Below are positions 45,874-54,107 of a stretch of DNA of 64,000 nt, piece by piece. The notes under the pieces are model-generated. The model made no database searches, was not told the DNA's origin, and saw only the letters and a program-made list of their open reading frames with translations. Made by a program: the position numbers and the translations under genes. Position 1 is the stretch's first letter, and each line of letters starts with the position of its first letter. The DNA comes from VRUE01 sp963707965. Lineage in GTDB: Bacteria > Actinomycetota > Thermoleophilia > Solirubrobacterales > 70-9. The stretch spans positions 744,001-808,000 of the forward strand of contig CAVPRR010000007.1 of assembly GCA_963707965.1 (NCBI GenBank), in the 5' to 3' direction.

Positions 45874-47187
45874 GTGACTGAGCAGCTCTGGGGTGGCGAG
45901 ACCACCAAAGCCGTCGACAATTTTCCGGTATCTGGGGAGCATGTCCCCGTTCCCGTGATCCGCTGGCTGGGGCAGCTGAAGGCCGCGGCGGCTCGGGCCA
46001 ACGCAGAGCTCGAGCGCCTCGACGGCGACCTCGCGGAGAGGATCGCGGAGGCGGGCGACGCGGTCGCCTCCGGCGAGCACGACGACCAGTTCCCGATCGA
46101 CGTCTTCCAGACCGGCTCGGGCACGTCCTCGAACATGAACGCCAACGAGGTGATCGCCAACCTGGCCGGCGAGGGGGCCCATCCCAACGATCACGTCAAC
46201 ATGGGCCAGTCCTCGAACGACGTCTTCCCTTCCGCGGTGCACCTCGCGGCGCTCGGAGAGGTGACCCACGACCTGCTGCCGGCAATGGAGGGGCTGCAGG
46301 AAGCCCTGGCCGAGAAGGCGGAGCGATTTGCCGATGTCGTCAAGGCCGGCCGCACCCACCTGATGGACGCCGTGCCGGTCACCCTGGGCCAGGAGTTCGG
46401 GGGGTACGCGGCGCAGGTGCGGCTCGGCATCCAGCGCGTCGAGGGGACCCTGCGCAGGGTCGGCCAGATCCCGCTCGGCGGCACCGCCACCGGCACGGGG
46501 CTCAACACGCACCCCGAGTTCGCCGCCAAGGTGAGGAAGAAGCTCGCGCAGGAGACCGGCCTGGCCATCTCCGAGCCCCTCGACCCCTTCGAGGCGCAGG
46601 GCAACCGCGATGCCCTCGTCGAGCTTTCGGGGGCGCTAAAGGTCTACGCCGTGTCGCTCAACAAGATCGCCAACGACCTGGCGCTGATGGGCTCCGGGCC
46701 GCGCACCGGGCTTGCCGAGCTGCGCCTGCCAGAGCTTCAGAAGGGCTCCTCGATCATGCCTGGGAAGGTCAACCCGGTGATCCCCGAGGTGGTCATCCAG
46801 GTCGCCGCCCAGGTGATCGGCAACGACGCCGCGATCACCGTCGCCGGCAGCCAGGGACAGTTCGAGTTGAACGTGCGCGTGCCGCTGATCGCCCGCAACC
46901 TGCTCGACTCGATCAAGCTGCTCGCCTCCGCCTCGCGCCTGCTGAACGAGAAGTGCGTCGCCGGCACCGAGGCCAACGAGGAGATGACCGAGCGCCACGC
47001 CGAGGCGACGCTGGCCAGCGCAACCGCCCTCAACCCCCACATCGGCTACGACCGCGCCGCCGACATCGTCAAGGCAGCCGCCGAGTCCGGCCGCTCGCTG
47101 CGCGAGGTGGCGCTGGAGCAGGGCGTCGAGCCGGCGGTGTTGGAGGAGGCACTCGACCACCGCCGCATGGCCCGGCCGCACGGGTAG
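45874..47187 (+). CDS. fumC: Fumarate hydratase, class II
   Basis: A 437-residue class II fumarase of the TCA cycle. GTG 45874 has GGAGG (45863-45867) 6 nt upstream and matches the family N-terminus (TEQLWGGETTKAVDNFPVSG). Active-site segments are TGSGTSSNMNANEV, GQSSNDVFPSAVH, the catalytic TH in AGRTHLMDAVPVTLGQE, and the family signature GSSIMPGKVNP. The upstream 184 bp hold the GC palindrome at 45699-45724 and no gene. A perfect palindrome of the dispersed family follows the stop. Confidence 0.96.
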   Translation: MTEQLWGGETTKAVDNFPVSGEHVPVPVIRWLGQLKAAAARANAELERLDGDLAERIAEAGDAVASGEHDDQFPIDVFQTGSGTSSNMNANEVIANLAGEGAHPNDHVNMGQSSNDVFPSAVHLAALGEVTHDLLPAMEGLQEALAEKAERFADVVKAGRTHLMDAVPVTLGQEFGGYAAQVRLGIQRVEGTLRRVGQIPLGGTATGTGLNTHPEFAAKVRKKLAQETGLAISEPLDPFEAQGNRDALVELSGALKVYAVSLNKIANDLALMGSGPRTGLAELRLPELQKGSSIMPGKVNPVIPEVVIQVAAQVIGNDAAITVAGSQGQFELNVRVPLIARNLLDSIKLLASASRLLNEKCVAGTEANEEMTERHAEATLASATALNPHIGYDRAADIVKAAAESGRSLREVALEQGVEPAVLEEALDHRRMARPHG

Positions 47188-47194
47188 CGATGAA

Positions 47195-47239
47195 CGTGTT
47201 CGCTCTTACTGGCGCTCAGCGCCAGTAAGAGCGAACACG
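47195..47239. repeat. Palindromic element copy 4 (perfect, 22-bp arms)
   Basis: Arms 47195-47216 and 47218-47239 are exact complements around one central C. The core CTCTTACTGGCGCT ties it to the copies at 28987, 29055 and 33884. It starts 8 bp after the fumC stop, between convergent genes, and is the most symmetric copy. Confidence 0.93.
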
Positions 47240-47259
47240 GGCACCGCGAAAGCGGTGCC
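47240..47259. terminator. GNRA-type hairpin beside palindrome copy 4
   Basis: GGCACCGC (47240-47247), GAAA loop, GCGGTGCC (47252-47259): a perfect 8-bp stem touching the palindrome. It could end fumC transcription. A 15-bp tandem repeat (AGAACTGATCCTTCT, 47266-47280 and 47281-47295) follows. Confidence 0.5.
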
Positions 47260-47343
47260 ATGGGCAGAACTGATCCTTCTAGAACTGATTCTTCTCACCC
47301 TCCCAGGCCATGAGGTCGTCTGAGTCGATCGCCTACAGCGCCG

Positions 47344-48171
47344 CTACTTGTTGACTTTCCCTTTGTGGCCTTTGACTTTCCCTTTGTGGCCTTTGCCTTT
47401 GTGGCGGCCTTTTTTCACTTTCCTGCACTTCGTCTTGCCTTTGACTTTGACTTTTTTGAAGCCTTTTTTGCAGGTCAGCTTTTTCGGTTTCGGTTTGGAT
47501 TCCGGAACCGCCGTGGAGCAGCCGGTCGTTCCGGGGAAGCTCAGGCACGGATCCTGGCTATCGTCGCCGTACCCGTCGCCATCGATGTCGGGCTCCCAGA
47601 CTGCGTCGACCACTATCAAAGAATTGGTTACCGGCTGAAGGAATTCGGCGTTGCTGGAGAGCACGTCGGAGCCGAGTTTCCCGAATGCCGAGTAGCCGTT
47701 TTCTTTCCATGCCAGCAGCTGTTCGCCGACTCCGTAGACGCCGATCACGTCGCCTGTCTTGACTGGGATCCGGGTTGGGAAGTGGTTCGGCGCGTTGAGT
47801 TTTTCGAACGTCTCGACGTTGCTTTCCCCGACGATCTGCCAGCCGCCGGGTTCCGTCGCCGTGAAACGGGCGATCTTCAGTTTCAAGACCGAGGGGTGGT
47901 TCGGATCGGCGTGTCCCCACTTTCCCCACGAGGTGATCACGCCGTCGGCCGGAGCCGCGTACTTTTCGCCCACCGACTCCGTCTGAACCAGCGTGGTGTT
48001 GTTGTAGTACGTGGGTTCGCCAGGGTTTTGGAACTCCGGCGAGCCGAGGATTCTCGAGGCGGTGGCGCTGGAGGCGCAGGCGAGCGCGGCGATCAGCGCC
48101 GCAGACGAGATTGCAACAAGGAGCCTCGCCCTGACGACACCGGCCCGGACTCTTGAACCCACGTTGACCAC
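47344..48171 (-). CDS. Secreted protein with Lys/Cys-rich C-terminal module
   Basis: A 275-residue protein from GTG 48171 (GTG 48162 is possible). A signal peptide (LLVAISSAALIAALACASSA) is followed by a beta-rich domain of about 165 residues (GVITSWGKWGHADPNHPSVL, VKTGDVIGVYGVGEQLL). A calcium-type DIDGDGYGDDSQDPC loop comes next. The tail is extremely basic, CKKGFKKVKVKGKTKCRKVK then HKGKGHKGKVKGHKGKV. The same Cys-Lys module occurs near the N-terminus of the protein at 52178. It may bind anionic wall polymers; this is a guess. Confidence 0.78.
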   Translation of the reverse strand: MVNVGSRVRAGVVRARLLVAISSAALIAALACASSATASRILGSPEFQNPGEPTYYNNTTLVQTESVGEKYAAPADGVITSWGKWGHADPNHPSVLKLKIARFTATEPGGWQIVGESNVETFEKLNAPNHFPTRIPVKTGDVIGVYGVGEQLLAWKENGYSAFGKLGSDVLSSNAEFLQPVTNSLIVVDAVWEPDIDGDGYGDDSQDPCLSFPGTTGCSTAVPESKPKPKKLTCKKGFKKVKVKGKTKCRKVKKGRHKGKGHKGKVKGHKGKVNK

Positions 48172-48253
48172 TCCCCTCCCTTGGTTGGACGACGACGGCT
48201 CCACCCTAACCGCCATCGCTGGTCAGGTGTGGAAAACAGACCCGTTCGGCCGC

Positions 48254-49699
48254 TCAGCCCTGGAGGGTGACGAGGCGCTCCTCGGTCAACTCGAGAACAG
48301 CGTAGGCGGGGCCCTCGCGGGTGTTGCCGGAGTCCTTGACGCCGCCGTAGGGCATCTGGTCGGCGCGGAAGGTCGGCACCTCGTTGATCAGCACGCCGCC
48401 GAATTCCAGGGCGCCCGCCGCCTCCAGGCCGCGACCGATGTCGCGGGTGAAGACGCCTGCCTGCAACCCGAACCTCGAGTCGTTTGCCATGGCCAGCGCC
48501 TCGTCGAAGTCGGCATAGCGATCGATCGTCGCAACCGGGCCGAAGATCTCCTCGCACCAGACCTTGGCCTGGCGCGGCGGGTTCGCGAGCAGGGTCGGGG
48601 CAAGGCAGCGGCCCTCGTCGACAAGCTCTCCGCCCGCCAGCAGCTCGGCGCCGCCGGCGACCGCCTCCTCGACCCAGTCCTTCACCCTGTCGCGGTCGGC
48701 AGGTGTGATCAGCGGGCCCACATCGGTCTCGGGATCGAGCGGATCACCGACCCTCAGTGAGCTGGCGTTCGCGACAAGGCGCTCGGTGAAGGCGTCGGCG
48801 ACGTCCTCGTGGACCAGCACTCGCTGGATCGAGATGCAGCTCTGCCCTGCATGGGAGAAGGCGTGGAGCTTCGCCCTGTCGGCCGCCGACTCCCAGTCGC
48901 CGTCCGAGTGCACGATCAGCGGGGCGTTCGAGCCCAGCTCCAGGTTGACCTTCTTGTGGGGGACGCGACTGCGGATCGCCCAGCCGACCTTGGATGAGCC
49001 CGTGAAGCTGAGGGCGCGGATCAGCTCGTGCTCGACGATCGCGTTCCCCACCTCCGATCCCGGCCCGGGCACGATGCTCAGCCATCCCTCCGGCAGGCCC
49101 GCCTCGACCAGGACGGCGGCCAGCTTCAGGGCCGAGATCGGCGTCTGGCCGGCCGGCTTGAGAACCACCGCGTTGCCGGCGGCAATCGCCGGCCCGAGCT
49201 TATGGGCGACCAGGTTCAGGGGGAAGTTGAAGGGGCTGATCGCGCCGACGACTCCATAGGGGACGCGCAGGATCACGCCGAGCTTGCCGGCACCGGCCGG
49301 GGAGGCCTCCATCGGAACCGTGGCGCCGCTCAGCTTGCGCGCCTCGACCGCGGAAAAGGTCAGCGTGTCGACGCAGCGGGCCGCCTCGGCCTCTGCGGTC
49401 CTGAGCGGCTTGCCCGCCTCGGCGGCGATCGTCAGCGCAAGGTCGTCGAGCCGTTCGCCGGCCAGCTGCGCGGCACGGTCGAGCACGGCGGCACGGTCGT
49501 GCTGGGGGAAGCCGCCCGACTCGAAGGCGGCGCGGGCAGCGATTGCGACCCGATCGACCAGACCGGCGTCGCCCTTCGCAACCCGGCCGACCACAGTCCC
49601 GTCGTAGGGGCTGAGCACCTCATCCCACTCGCCCGTCTCCACCCACTCGCCCGCGGCGAGGAGCTTGTGGTCCACCACCTGCGGAGCTCGCGTCGGCAT
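48254..49699 (-). CDS. NAD(P)-dependent aldehyde dehydrogenase
   Basis: A 481-residue ALDH-superfamily enzyme. Cofactor and active-site text: SPFNFPLNLVAHKLGPAIAA, LSFTGSSKVGW, catalytic Glu in LELGSNAPLIV, and catalytic Cys in HAGQSCISIQR. The GQSCISIQR form is typical of lactaldehyde, phosphonoacetaldehyde and non-phosphorylating glyceraldehyde-type ALDHs. The true substrate is unknown; it could act on the aldehyde from the decarboxylase at 41233, but they are 5 kb apart. It is divergent from the SpoIID-like gene. Confidence 0.92.
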   Translation of the reverse strand: MPTRAPQVVDHKLLAAGEWVETGEWDEVLSPYDGTVVGRVAKGDAGLVDRVAIAARAAFESGGFPQHDRAAVLDRAAQLAGERLDDLALTIAAEAGKPLRTAEAEAARCVDTLTFSAVEARKLSGATVPMEASPAGAGKLGVILRVPYGVVGAISPFNFPLNLVAHKLGPAIAAGNAVVLKPAGQTPISALKLAAVLVEAGLPEGWLSIVPGPGSEVGNAIVEHELIRALSFTGSSKVGWAIRSRVPHKKVNLELGSNAPLIVHSDGDWESAADRAKLHAFSHAGQSCISIQRVLVHEDVADAFTERLVANASSLRVGDPLDPETDVGPLITPADRDRVKDWVEEAVAGGAELLAGGELVDEGRCLAPTLLANPPRQAKVWCEEIFGPVATIDRYADFDEALAMANDSRFGLQAGVFTRDIGRGLEAAGALEFGGVLINEVPTFRADQMPYGGVKDSGNTREGPAYAVLELTEERLVTLQG

Positions 49700-49755
49700 C
49701 GAGACAAGCGTAGTGCAGGCCGAGACTCCTCCTTCTCGAATCTGTTCACCCAGAG

Positions 49756-50973
49756 ATGCGAATCCGGATCGTCTCGTTGCTCCTCTTCCTGCTCCTGGCT
49801 CCCAGCGCCGAGGCCAGCGTTCGCTGGATCGTGAAGGGGCACGGATTCGGCCATGGGGTCGGGATGAGCCAGTACGGCGCCTACGGCTATGCCAAGCACG
49901 GCAGGGGCTACGGCTTCATCCTCCGCCACTATTACTCCGGAACCAGGATCGGCAGGCTTCCGAAGGAGCGCGTCGTCCGCGTGCTGCTCGACGTGTCCAG
50001 CAGCGATGTCGGCTTCAGCGGGGCACGGCAGGCCTGCGGCGCGAAGCTTGCTCCAGGCCGCTCCTACGAGGCCCACCGGGTCGGTGGGACGGTGCGGCTG
50101 CGCAGCTCCTCCGGGCGGGTGCTCGCCGGCTGCGGGACAAGGCTGCGCGCCACGGGCAGCGGTCCGATCCGGATCGGCGGGTCCGCTTACCGCGGCGCCC
50201 TGGAGGTCGTCCCAACCGCGAGCGACGCCGGCTCGCTCAACGCGGTCAACGCGCTCCCGGTCGACCAGTACGTGAAGGGCGTGATCCCCAATGAGCTGCC
50301 GGCTTCGTGGCCGATGGCCGCGCTGCGCGCCCAGGCGGTGGCGACGCGCTCATACGCTCTGGCGAGCCAGGTCGGCGGGCACGGCTTCGACCTCTACAGC
50401 GACACCCGCAGTCAGGTGTACGAGGGGATCGCAAGCGAGACGCCGCAAAGCAACCGGGCGGCCGACGCCACCAGGGGACAGGTGGTCCTCTACAGGGGAA
50501 AGATCGCCCAGACGTTCTTCTCCGCCTGTTCGGGCGGGCACACCGAGAGCGTCCAGAACGTCTTCTTCGGCCCACCCGTCCCGTACCTCGTCGGCGTCCC
50601 CGACCCCTACGACTACCACTGCCCCCTGCACACCTGGACGCTGCGCTTCTCGGAGCGAGATATCAGCGCCAGGCTCGGCGGCTACCTGAAGGGCCAGCTG
50701 AAGCGGGTTGCCGTGACCAAGCGCGGCGCCTCGCCGCGGATCGTCTGGGCGAGACTCCACGGGACCGGGGGTGTGACGACGATCCGCGGCGACCAGCTGG
50801 CCTCGGCGCTGGGCGCCTACGACCGCTGGATGACGTTTCGCAAGGTCGTCAACGGCAGGGTCGTGAGCGGCCGCGGAGCAGGCGGACGAGGAGGCCGTGG
50901 GGCCGGAGGACGCGGCCCCGGTGGTCAGGGCGGCGTGCCCGTGAAGCCCGCGGGTGGGGCCGCCGCCGGCTGA
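49756..50973 (+). CDS. SpoIID/LytB domain protein
   Basis: A 405-residue secreted protein: signal peptide at residues 1-20 (RIVSLLLFLLLAPSAEA), then the GHGFGHGVGMSQYGAYGYAK motif at about 29-48, and a SpoIID core with YVKGVIPNELPASWPMAALR, AQAVATRSYAL and FFSACSGGHTE. In Firmicutes SpoIID the GHGVGMSQ motif is C-terminal; the N-terminal placement is usual in actinobacteria. The family acts on peptidoglycan glycan strands or enhances amidases. The C-terminal 35 residues are Gly/Arg-rich repeats and disordered. Confidence 0.88.
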   Translation: MRIRIVSLLLFLLLAPSAEASVRWIVKGHGFGHGVGMSQYGAYGYAKHGRGYGFILRHYYSGTRIGRLPKERVVRVLLDVSSSDVGFSGARQACGAKLAPGRSYEAHRVGGTVRLRSSSGRVLAGCGTRLRATGSGPIRIGGSAYRGALEVVPTASDAGSLNAVNALPVDQYVKGVIPNELPASWPMAALRAQAVATRSYALASQVGGHGFDLYSDTRSQVYEGIASETPQSNRAADATRGQVVLYRGKIAQTFFSACSGGHTESVQNVFFGPPVPYLVGVPDPYDYHCPLHTWTLRFSERDISARLGGYLKGQLKRVAVTKRGASPRIVWARLHGTGGVTTIRGDQLASALGAYDRWMTFRKVVNGRVVSGRGAGGRGGRGAGGRGPGGQGGVPVKPAGGAAAG

Positions 50974-51035
50974 GGATCTGTCTCGATACGCCCACGCACG
51001 CTCAGTGGCGGCGCGCGCCGGCATGCTTCACCGGC

Positions 51036-52037
51036 TCAGCCGTCCGGGTAGGGCTGGATCGGGATGCCGTGGTCGGTCTCCCTCATGCCCATCTCGTAGG
51101 CGGCGCCCGCCGGAAGCGTGAGGTTGCGAGGTGGGCTCCCGGTCCGCTCCACCGTGAGCTCCAGATCGGCCACCGAGCAGTTGACGGTGTTGTGCTCGGG
51201 GCCCTTTGGATCGGCGTAGACCCAGCCGACGAAGTCCTTCTGGGGAGCAGAGACCCGACCGCGAACGACGACGTCCTTGCCGGGTAGGACGAAGGAGCAG
51301 GCGGTCGGCGACTCCTCGATCGACGTGGAGCGGATCTTCCCGAAGCCGCCGAGGCGGTGTGCCTCGCCTTCGAGCACGAGCATCCCCGACGGAAGCCAGG
51401 GGGTGGTCCACGAGCCGACCTTGACGCGGGCGGCGCCGGCGTCGAAGTAGGTGTCGGGGGATCCGTCGAAGCCCGTTCCCTCCAGCCAGACCCAGCGCTC
51501 GGCGTGCTCCGTGCCCCAGTTGTGACCGATCATGCCCGGCCAGCCTGCGAGGTCGATCGACTCGCCTCCGGCCTCGAGGCGTCCGTCGAAGCGCGCGTTG
51601 GGATTGGGTGCGACGAACTTGGTCCGCGGCACCGGCGCCTCGTAGAGCCAGTCGGCCGGAAGGTACTTGCATGGCTCAGCGTCACCCGAGAAGGTCAGGT
51701 CCCATGAGGCCTCGAGGGCGTCGCTGGAAACTGCCCCTGCCGCGCGGCCCGGCCCTATCTCCGCCCCGTTGACCCGTATCCAGGAGCCGACCGGAGCCGA
51801 CAGCTCGGCCGCCGGCACGGTGACCTTGGTCGCGCGCGGCTCTTCGCGATCGCGATCGAAGAGGACGAACCAGATGGAGGCGTTTGGCTCGGCTCCGGGC
51901 CGCTTGTGGACGGTGTGCCGGATCCAGACCCCCTGCCCGCCGCCGGGCCGGCAGGCCTTCAGGTAGAAGCTCTCGTAGTGGCCGGCCTTGGCGGCAACCC
52001 CGGGGAAGCGCGCTCCTTCCTGGGCAGTCACGGACAT
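51036..52037 (-). CDS. Lipocalin/CrtC-like (tocopherol-cyclase-like) protein
   Basis: A 333-residue, beta-rich protein without signal or membrane segment. Text such as GHYESFYLKACRPGGGQGVW, PGMIGHNWGTEHAERWVWLEG and EIGPGRAAG resembles the two-lipocalin fold of AttH/CrtC or tocopherol-cyclase-like proteins. Many members bind hydrophobic ligands; catalysis is shown only for some. It stands alone between convergent and divergent neighbours. Confidence 0.65.
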   Translation of the reverse strand: MSVTAQEGARFPGVAAKAGHYESFYLKACRPGGGQGVWIRHTVHKRPGAEPNASIWFVLFDRDREEPRATKVTVPAAELSAPVGSWIRVNGAEIGPGRAAGAVSSDALEASWDLTFSGDAEPCKYLPADWLYEAPVPRTKFVAPNPNARFDGRLEAGGESIDLAGWPGMIGHNWGTEHAERWVWLEGTGFDGSPDTYFDAGAARVKVGSWTTPWLPSGMLVLEGEAHRLGGFGKIRSTSIEESPTACSFVLPGKDVVVRGRVSAPQKDFVGWVYADPKGPEHNTVNCSVADLELTVERTGSPPRNLTLPAGAAYEMGMRETDHGIPIQPYPDG

Positions 52038-52177
52038 TCCGGCACTCTAACCGCGCGCGAGCCCGGGGGTGACGCGTTGGGGGCGGCCGCACTGACCGGC
52101 GGCGGGAACCGGAGCCGGCGGTGGGCTTGTGAGGCGATTCCTGCCGCTGTACGCTCCGCCGGTGGGAGCTCCGTCGG

Positions 52178-52831
52178 TTGCTCGTGCTGTCGTGCACACT
52201 GGCCCTGCTGACTGGTTCGGCGGGTCTGGCCAGCGCCGCTTCCCAGGACGCCGCGAAAAGCGGCGCAAAGGCCAGCAAACGGACGGGCAAACGCTGCCGC
52301 AAGGGCTACAGGTTGAAGACCGTGACTGTGAAACGTCACGGCAGGAAGGTCAAAGTCAGGCGCTGCCGCAAAGTCAAAGGCGCCAGTGGCGGTGGCGAAG
52401 GGGGTGGCGGTGGAAGCGCGCCGCTGTTCGACCCCCCGGGGCGCAGGCTCGAAGGCCAGGACGCGGTTCCCTTCCTGCAGAGGTACCTGTTCGACTCGAC
52501 CTTCACGGACTGTGTGCCGGGCTGGCCCAACTGCGCGGTCGAGGAACGCTACAGCCACACGGGCGGCGGCCTCTTCTACTACTGCCGGCTGACCTCGACC
52601 TCGGGGTCGGACATCGTCAACGGCGGCCGCGCCTACCAGGTGCAGAACGTGGTGGTCGAGGCCGACGGCTCGTGGACGTTCAACGAGGTGGTCGACAACT
52701 ACGGCAACCCCTCCTACTACGAATGGCACGTGGCGACCGACGGGACGGTCGCCGGCACCTACCAGTACAACGGGGTCGAACAGATCGGCCCGCTCCAGTA
52801 CGTCTCCGGCGCCCGCGACTGCACCTATTAG
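52178..52831 (+). CDS. Secreted protein with N-terminal Lys/Cys-rich module
   Basis: A 217-residue protein from TTG 52178 with GGGAG 9 nt upstream. The signal peptide ends near SAASQ. Residues about 35-65 are the basic module RCRKGYRLKTVTVKRHGRKV then RRCRKVKG, related to the C-terminal tail of the protein at 47344. After a Gly/Ser linker comes a beta-domain of about 130 residues with five cysteines and an aromatic-rich end (YYEWHVATDGTVAGTYQYNG). No family name is recognised. Confidence 0.75.
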   Translation: MLVLSCTLALLTGSAGLASAASQDAAKSGAKASKRTGKRCRKGYRLKTVTVKRHGRKVKVRRCRKVKGASGGGEGGGGGSAPLFDPPGRRLEGQDAVPFLQRYLFDSTFTDCVPGWPNCAVEERYSHTGGGLFYYCRLTSTSGSDIVNGGRAYQVQNVVVEADGSWTFNEVVDNYGNPSYYEWHVATDGTVAGTYQYNGVEQIGPLQYVSGARDCTY

Positions 52832-52840
52832 ACAGCCCGG

Positions 52841-52904
52841 GTCCACGGCCCTTGTTAGGCGGCCGGTTCCACGGGCCTTGTTAGGCGGCCGGTTCCACGG
52901 GCCT
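52841..52904. repeat. 26-bp tandem repeat, about 2.5 copies
   Basis: A 26-bp unit (TTCCACGGGCCTTGTTAGGC plus GGCCGG) occurs at 52841-52866, 52867-52892 and partly from 52893. It sits 10 bp after the stop of the secreted-protein gene, before the convergent ychF end. Each unit can form a small GCCT/AGGC hairpin. Confidence 0.9.
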
Positions 52905-52938
52905 GATGCGCCATCCAGGCGCGCCGGTGCGCGGAAGC

Positions 52939-54012
52939 TCAGACCTTGATCGTAATCACGTCGCCGTCGCGAACCACGTAGTCGCGTCCCTCGATCCGCA
53001 GCAAGCCCCTGTCGCGGGCGGGCGCATAGCCACCGCACTCGACCAGCTGCTCCCAACCGATCACCTCGGCCTTGACGAACGCGTCCTGGATCTCGGTGTG
53101 GATCGTCCCGGCGGCCTCCCAGGCGGTTGCGCCGCGGCGCAGCGGGCGGGCGACAGCCTCCTTGCCCTCCCCCGCGGTGAAGATGGTGATCAGCTCGAGC
53201 AGGTCGTAGGCGGCGCGCACCAGGCGCGCCAGGCCTGAACCCTCGATCCCGTAGGAGCGGCGCATCTCCTCGGCCTCGGCGGGCTCCAGCTCCGCCAGCT
53301 CGCCCTCGATCCGGGCGCTCACCGCGACCGCGCCGGCGCCGACCGCGGCGGCATGCCCCACGACCGCCTCCGGGGCCTCGGCGCTGCCCTCGTCGACGTT
53401 CGCCACGTAGAGGGTCGGCTTCGATGTCAGCGCGTGCAGGTTGCGGGCGGCTTCGGGGGCCGCCTCGGGGACCGGGATCGAGCGGGCAGGGCGTCCCGCT
53501 GCAAGTGCGTCGCGCACCGCCTCCAGCCAGGTGCGCTCGGCGACAGCCCCCTCGTCACCCGACTTCGCCTGCTTGCCGACCCGTTCCAGGCGCCGTTCGA
53601 CCTGCTCGTAGTCGGAGAGCATCAGCTCGGTCTCGATCGTCTCGATGTCGGCCATCGGGTCCACTCGGCCGTCGGGATGAGGGACGCCGGAGTCGGCGTG
53701 ACAGCGGACCACATGGCAGATCGCGTCGGTCTCGCGGATGGACGCCAGGAACTGGTTGCCGAGGCCCTCGCCTTCCGAGGCGCCCCTGACAAGGCCGGCG
53801 ATGTCGTGAAAGGAGATGGCCGCAGGAACCAACTCGGAGCTGCCAACCGTTTCAGCCACCCGCTCGAGCCGCTCGTCGGGCACCTCGGCAATTGCCACGT
53901 TCGGCTCGATCGTCGTGAACGGGTAGTCGCCGATCTGGGCGCCACCCCTGGTCAGCGCGTTGAAGAGAGTGGACTTGCCCGCGTTCGGCAGCCCGACGAT
54001 CCCCACCTTCAT
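52939..54012 (-). CDS. ychF: Redox-regulated ATPase YchF (OLA1 family)
   Basis: A 357-residue Obg-family P-loop ATPase. P-loop GLPNAGKSTLFNALT at residues 7-21, switch region FTTIEPNVAIAEVPD, DIAGLVRGASEGEGLGNQFL, a coiled-coil insertion at about 120-170, and the C-terminal TGS domain (TIHTEIQDAFVKAEVIGW, YVVRDGDVITIKV). The NKxD motif is replaced, as usual in this ATP-preferring family. YchF associates with ribosomes and stress responses. The leader consists of a 26-bp tandem repeat that places two short ORFs in ATGA chain directly before this start. Confidence 0.95.
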   Translation of the reverse strand: MKVGIVGLPNAGKSTLFNALTRGGAQIGDYPFTTIEPNVAIAEVPDERLERVAETVGSSELVPAAISFHDIAGLVRGASEGEGLGNQFLASIRETDAICHVVRCHADSGVPHPDGRVDPMADIETIETELMLSDYEQVERRLERVGKQAKSGDEGAVAERTWLEAVRDALAAGRPARSIPVPEAAPEAARNLHALTSKPTLYVANVDEGSAEAPEAVVGHAAAVGAGAVAVSARIEGELAELEPAEAEEMRRSYGIEGSGLARLVRAAYDLLELITIFTAGEGKEAVARPLRRGATAWEAAGTIHTEIQDAFVKAEVIGWEQLVECGGYAPARDRGLLRIEGRDYVVRDGDVITIKV

Positions 54013-54038
54013 GGCTGAGTCCCTCCCTCGGCGATCAT
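54009..54038 (-). CDS. Upstream 9-codon ORF, repeat copy next to ychF
   Basis: ATG 54038 reads MIAEGGTQP and stops at TGA 54011-54009, which overlaps the ychF ATG (ATGA). It has its own Shine-Dalgarno-like GAGGGA from the previous repeat unit. It may act as a coupling leader rather than encode a working peptide. Confidence 0.45.
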   Translation of the reverse strand: MIAEGGTQP

Positions 54039-54088
54039 GGCTGAGTCCCTCGCTCGGCGATCATGGCTGAGTCCCCCCCTCGGCAATC
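54013..54088. repeat. 26-bp tandem repeat in the ychF leader
   Basis: Two full 26-bp units (54013-54038, 54039-54064) and a partial third (about 54065-54088). Each full unit contains an ATG, GAG[GC]GAGGGA and the string ACTCAGCC. The units differ at single bases. Confidence 0.92.
54035..54064 (-). CDS. Upstream 9-codon ORF, distal repeat copy
   Basis: ATG 54064 reads MIAERGTQP and ends in a TGA that overlaps the ATG of the next mini-ORF (ATGA at 54038). GGGGGGGA precedes it. It is the first in a chain of three overlapping starts ending with ychF. Confidence 0.42.
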   Translation of the reverse strand: MIAERGTQP

Positions 54089-54107
54089 GCGGCCGGGATG
54101 AAGCCGG

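Noticed and set aside
49756..50973. Circularly permuted SpoIID (GHGVGMSQ motif at the N-terminus)
   Set aside because: This order is common in actinobacterial SpoIID/LytB proteins and is not special to this one.
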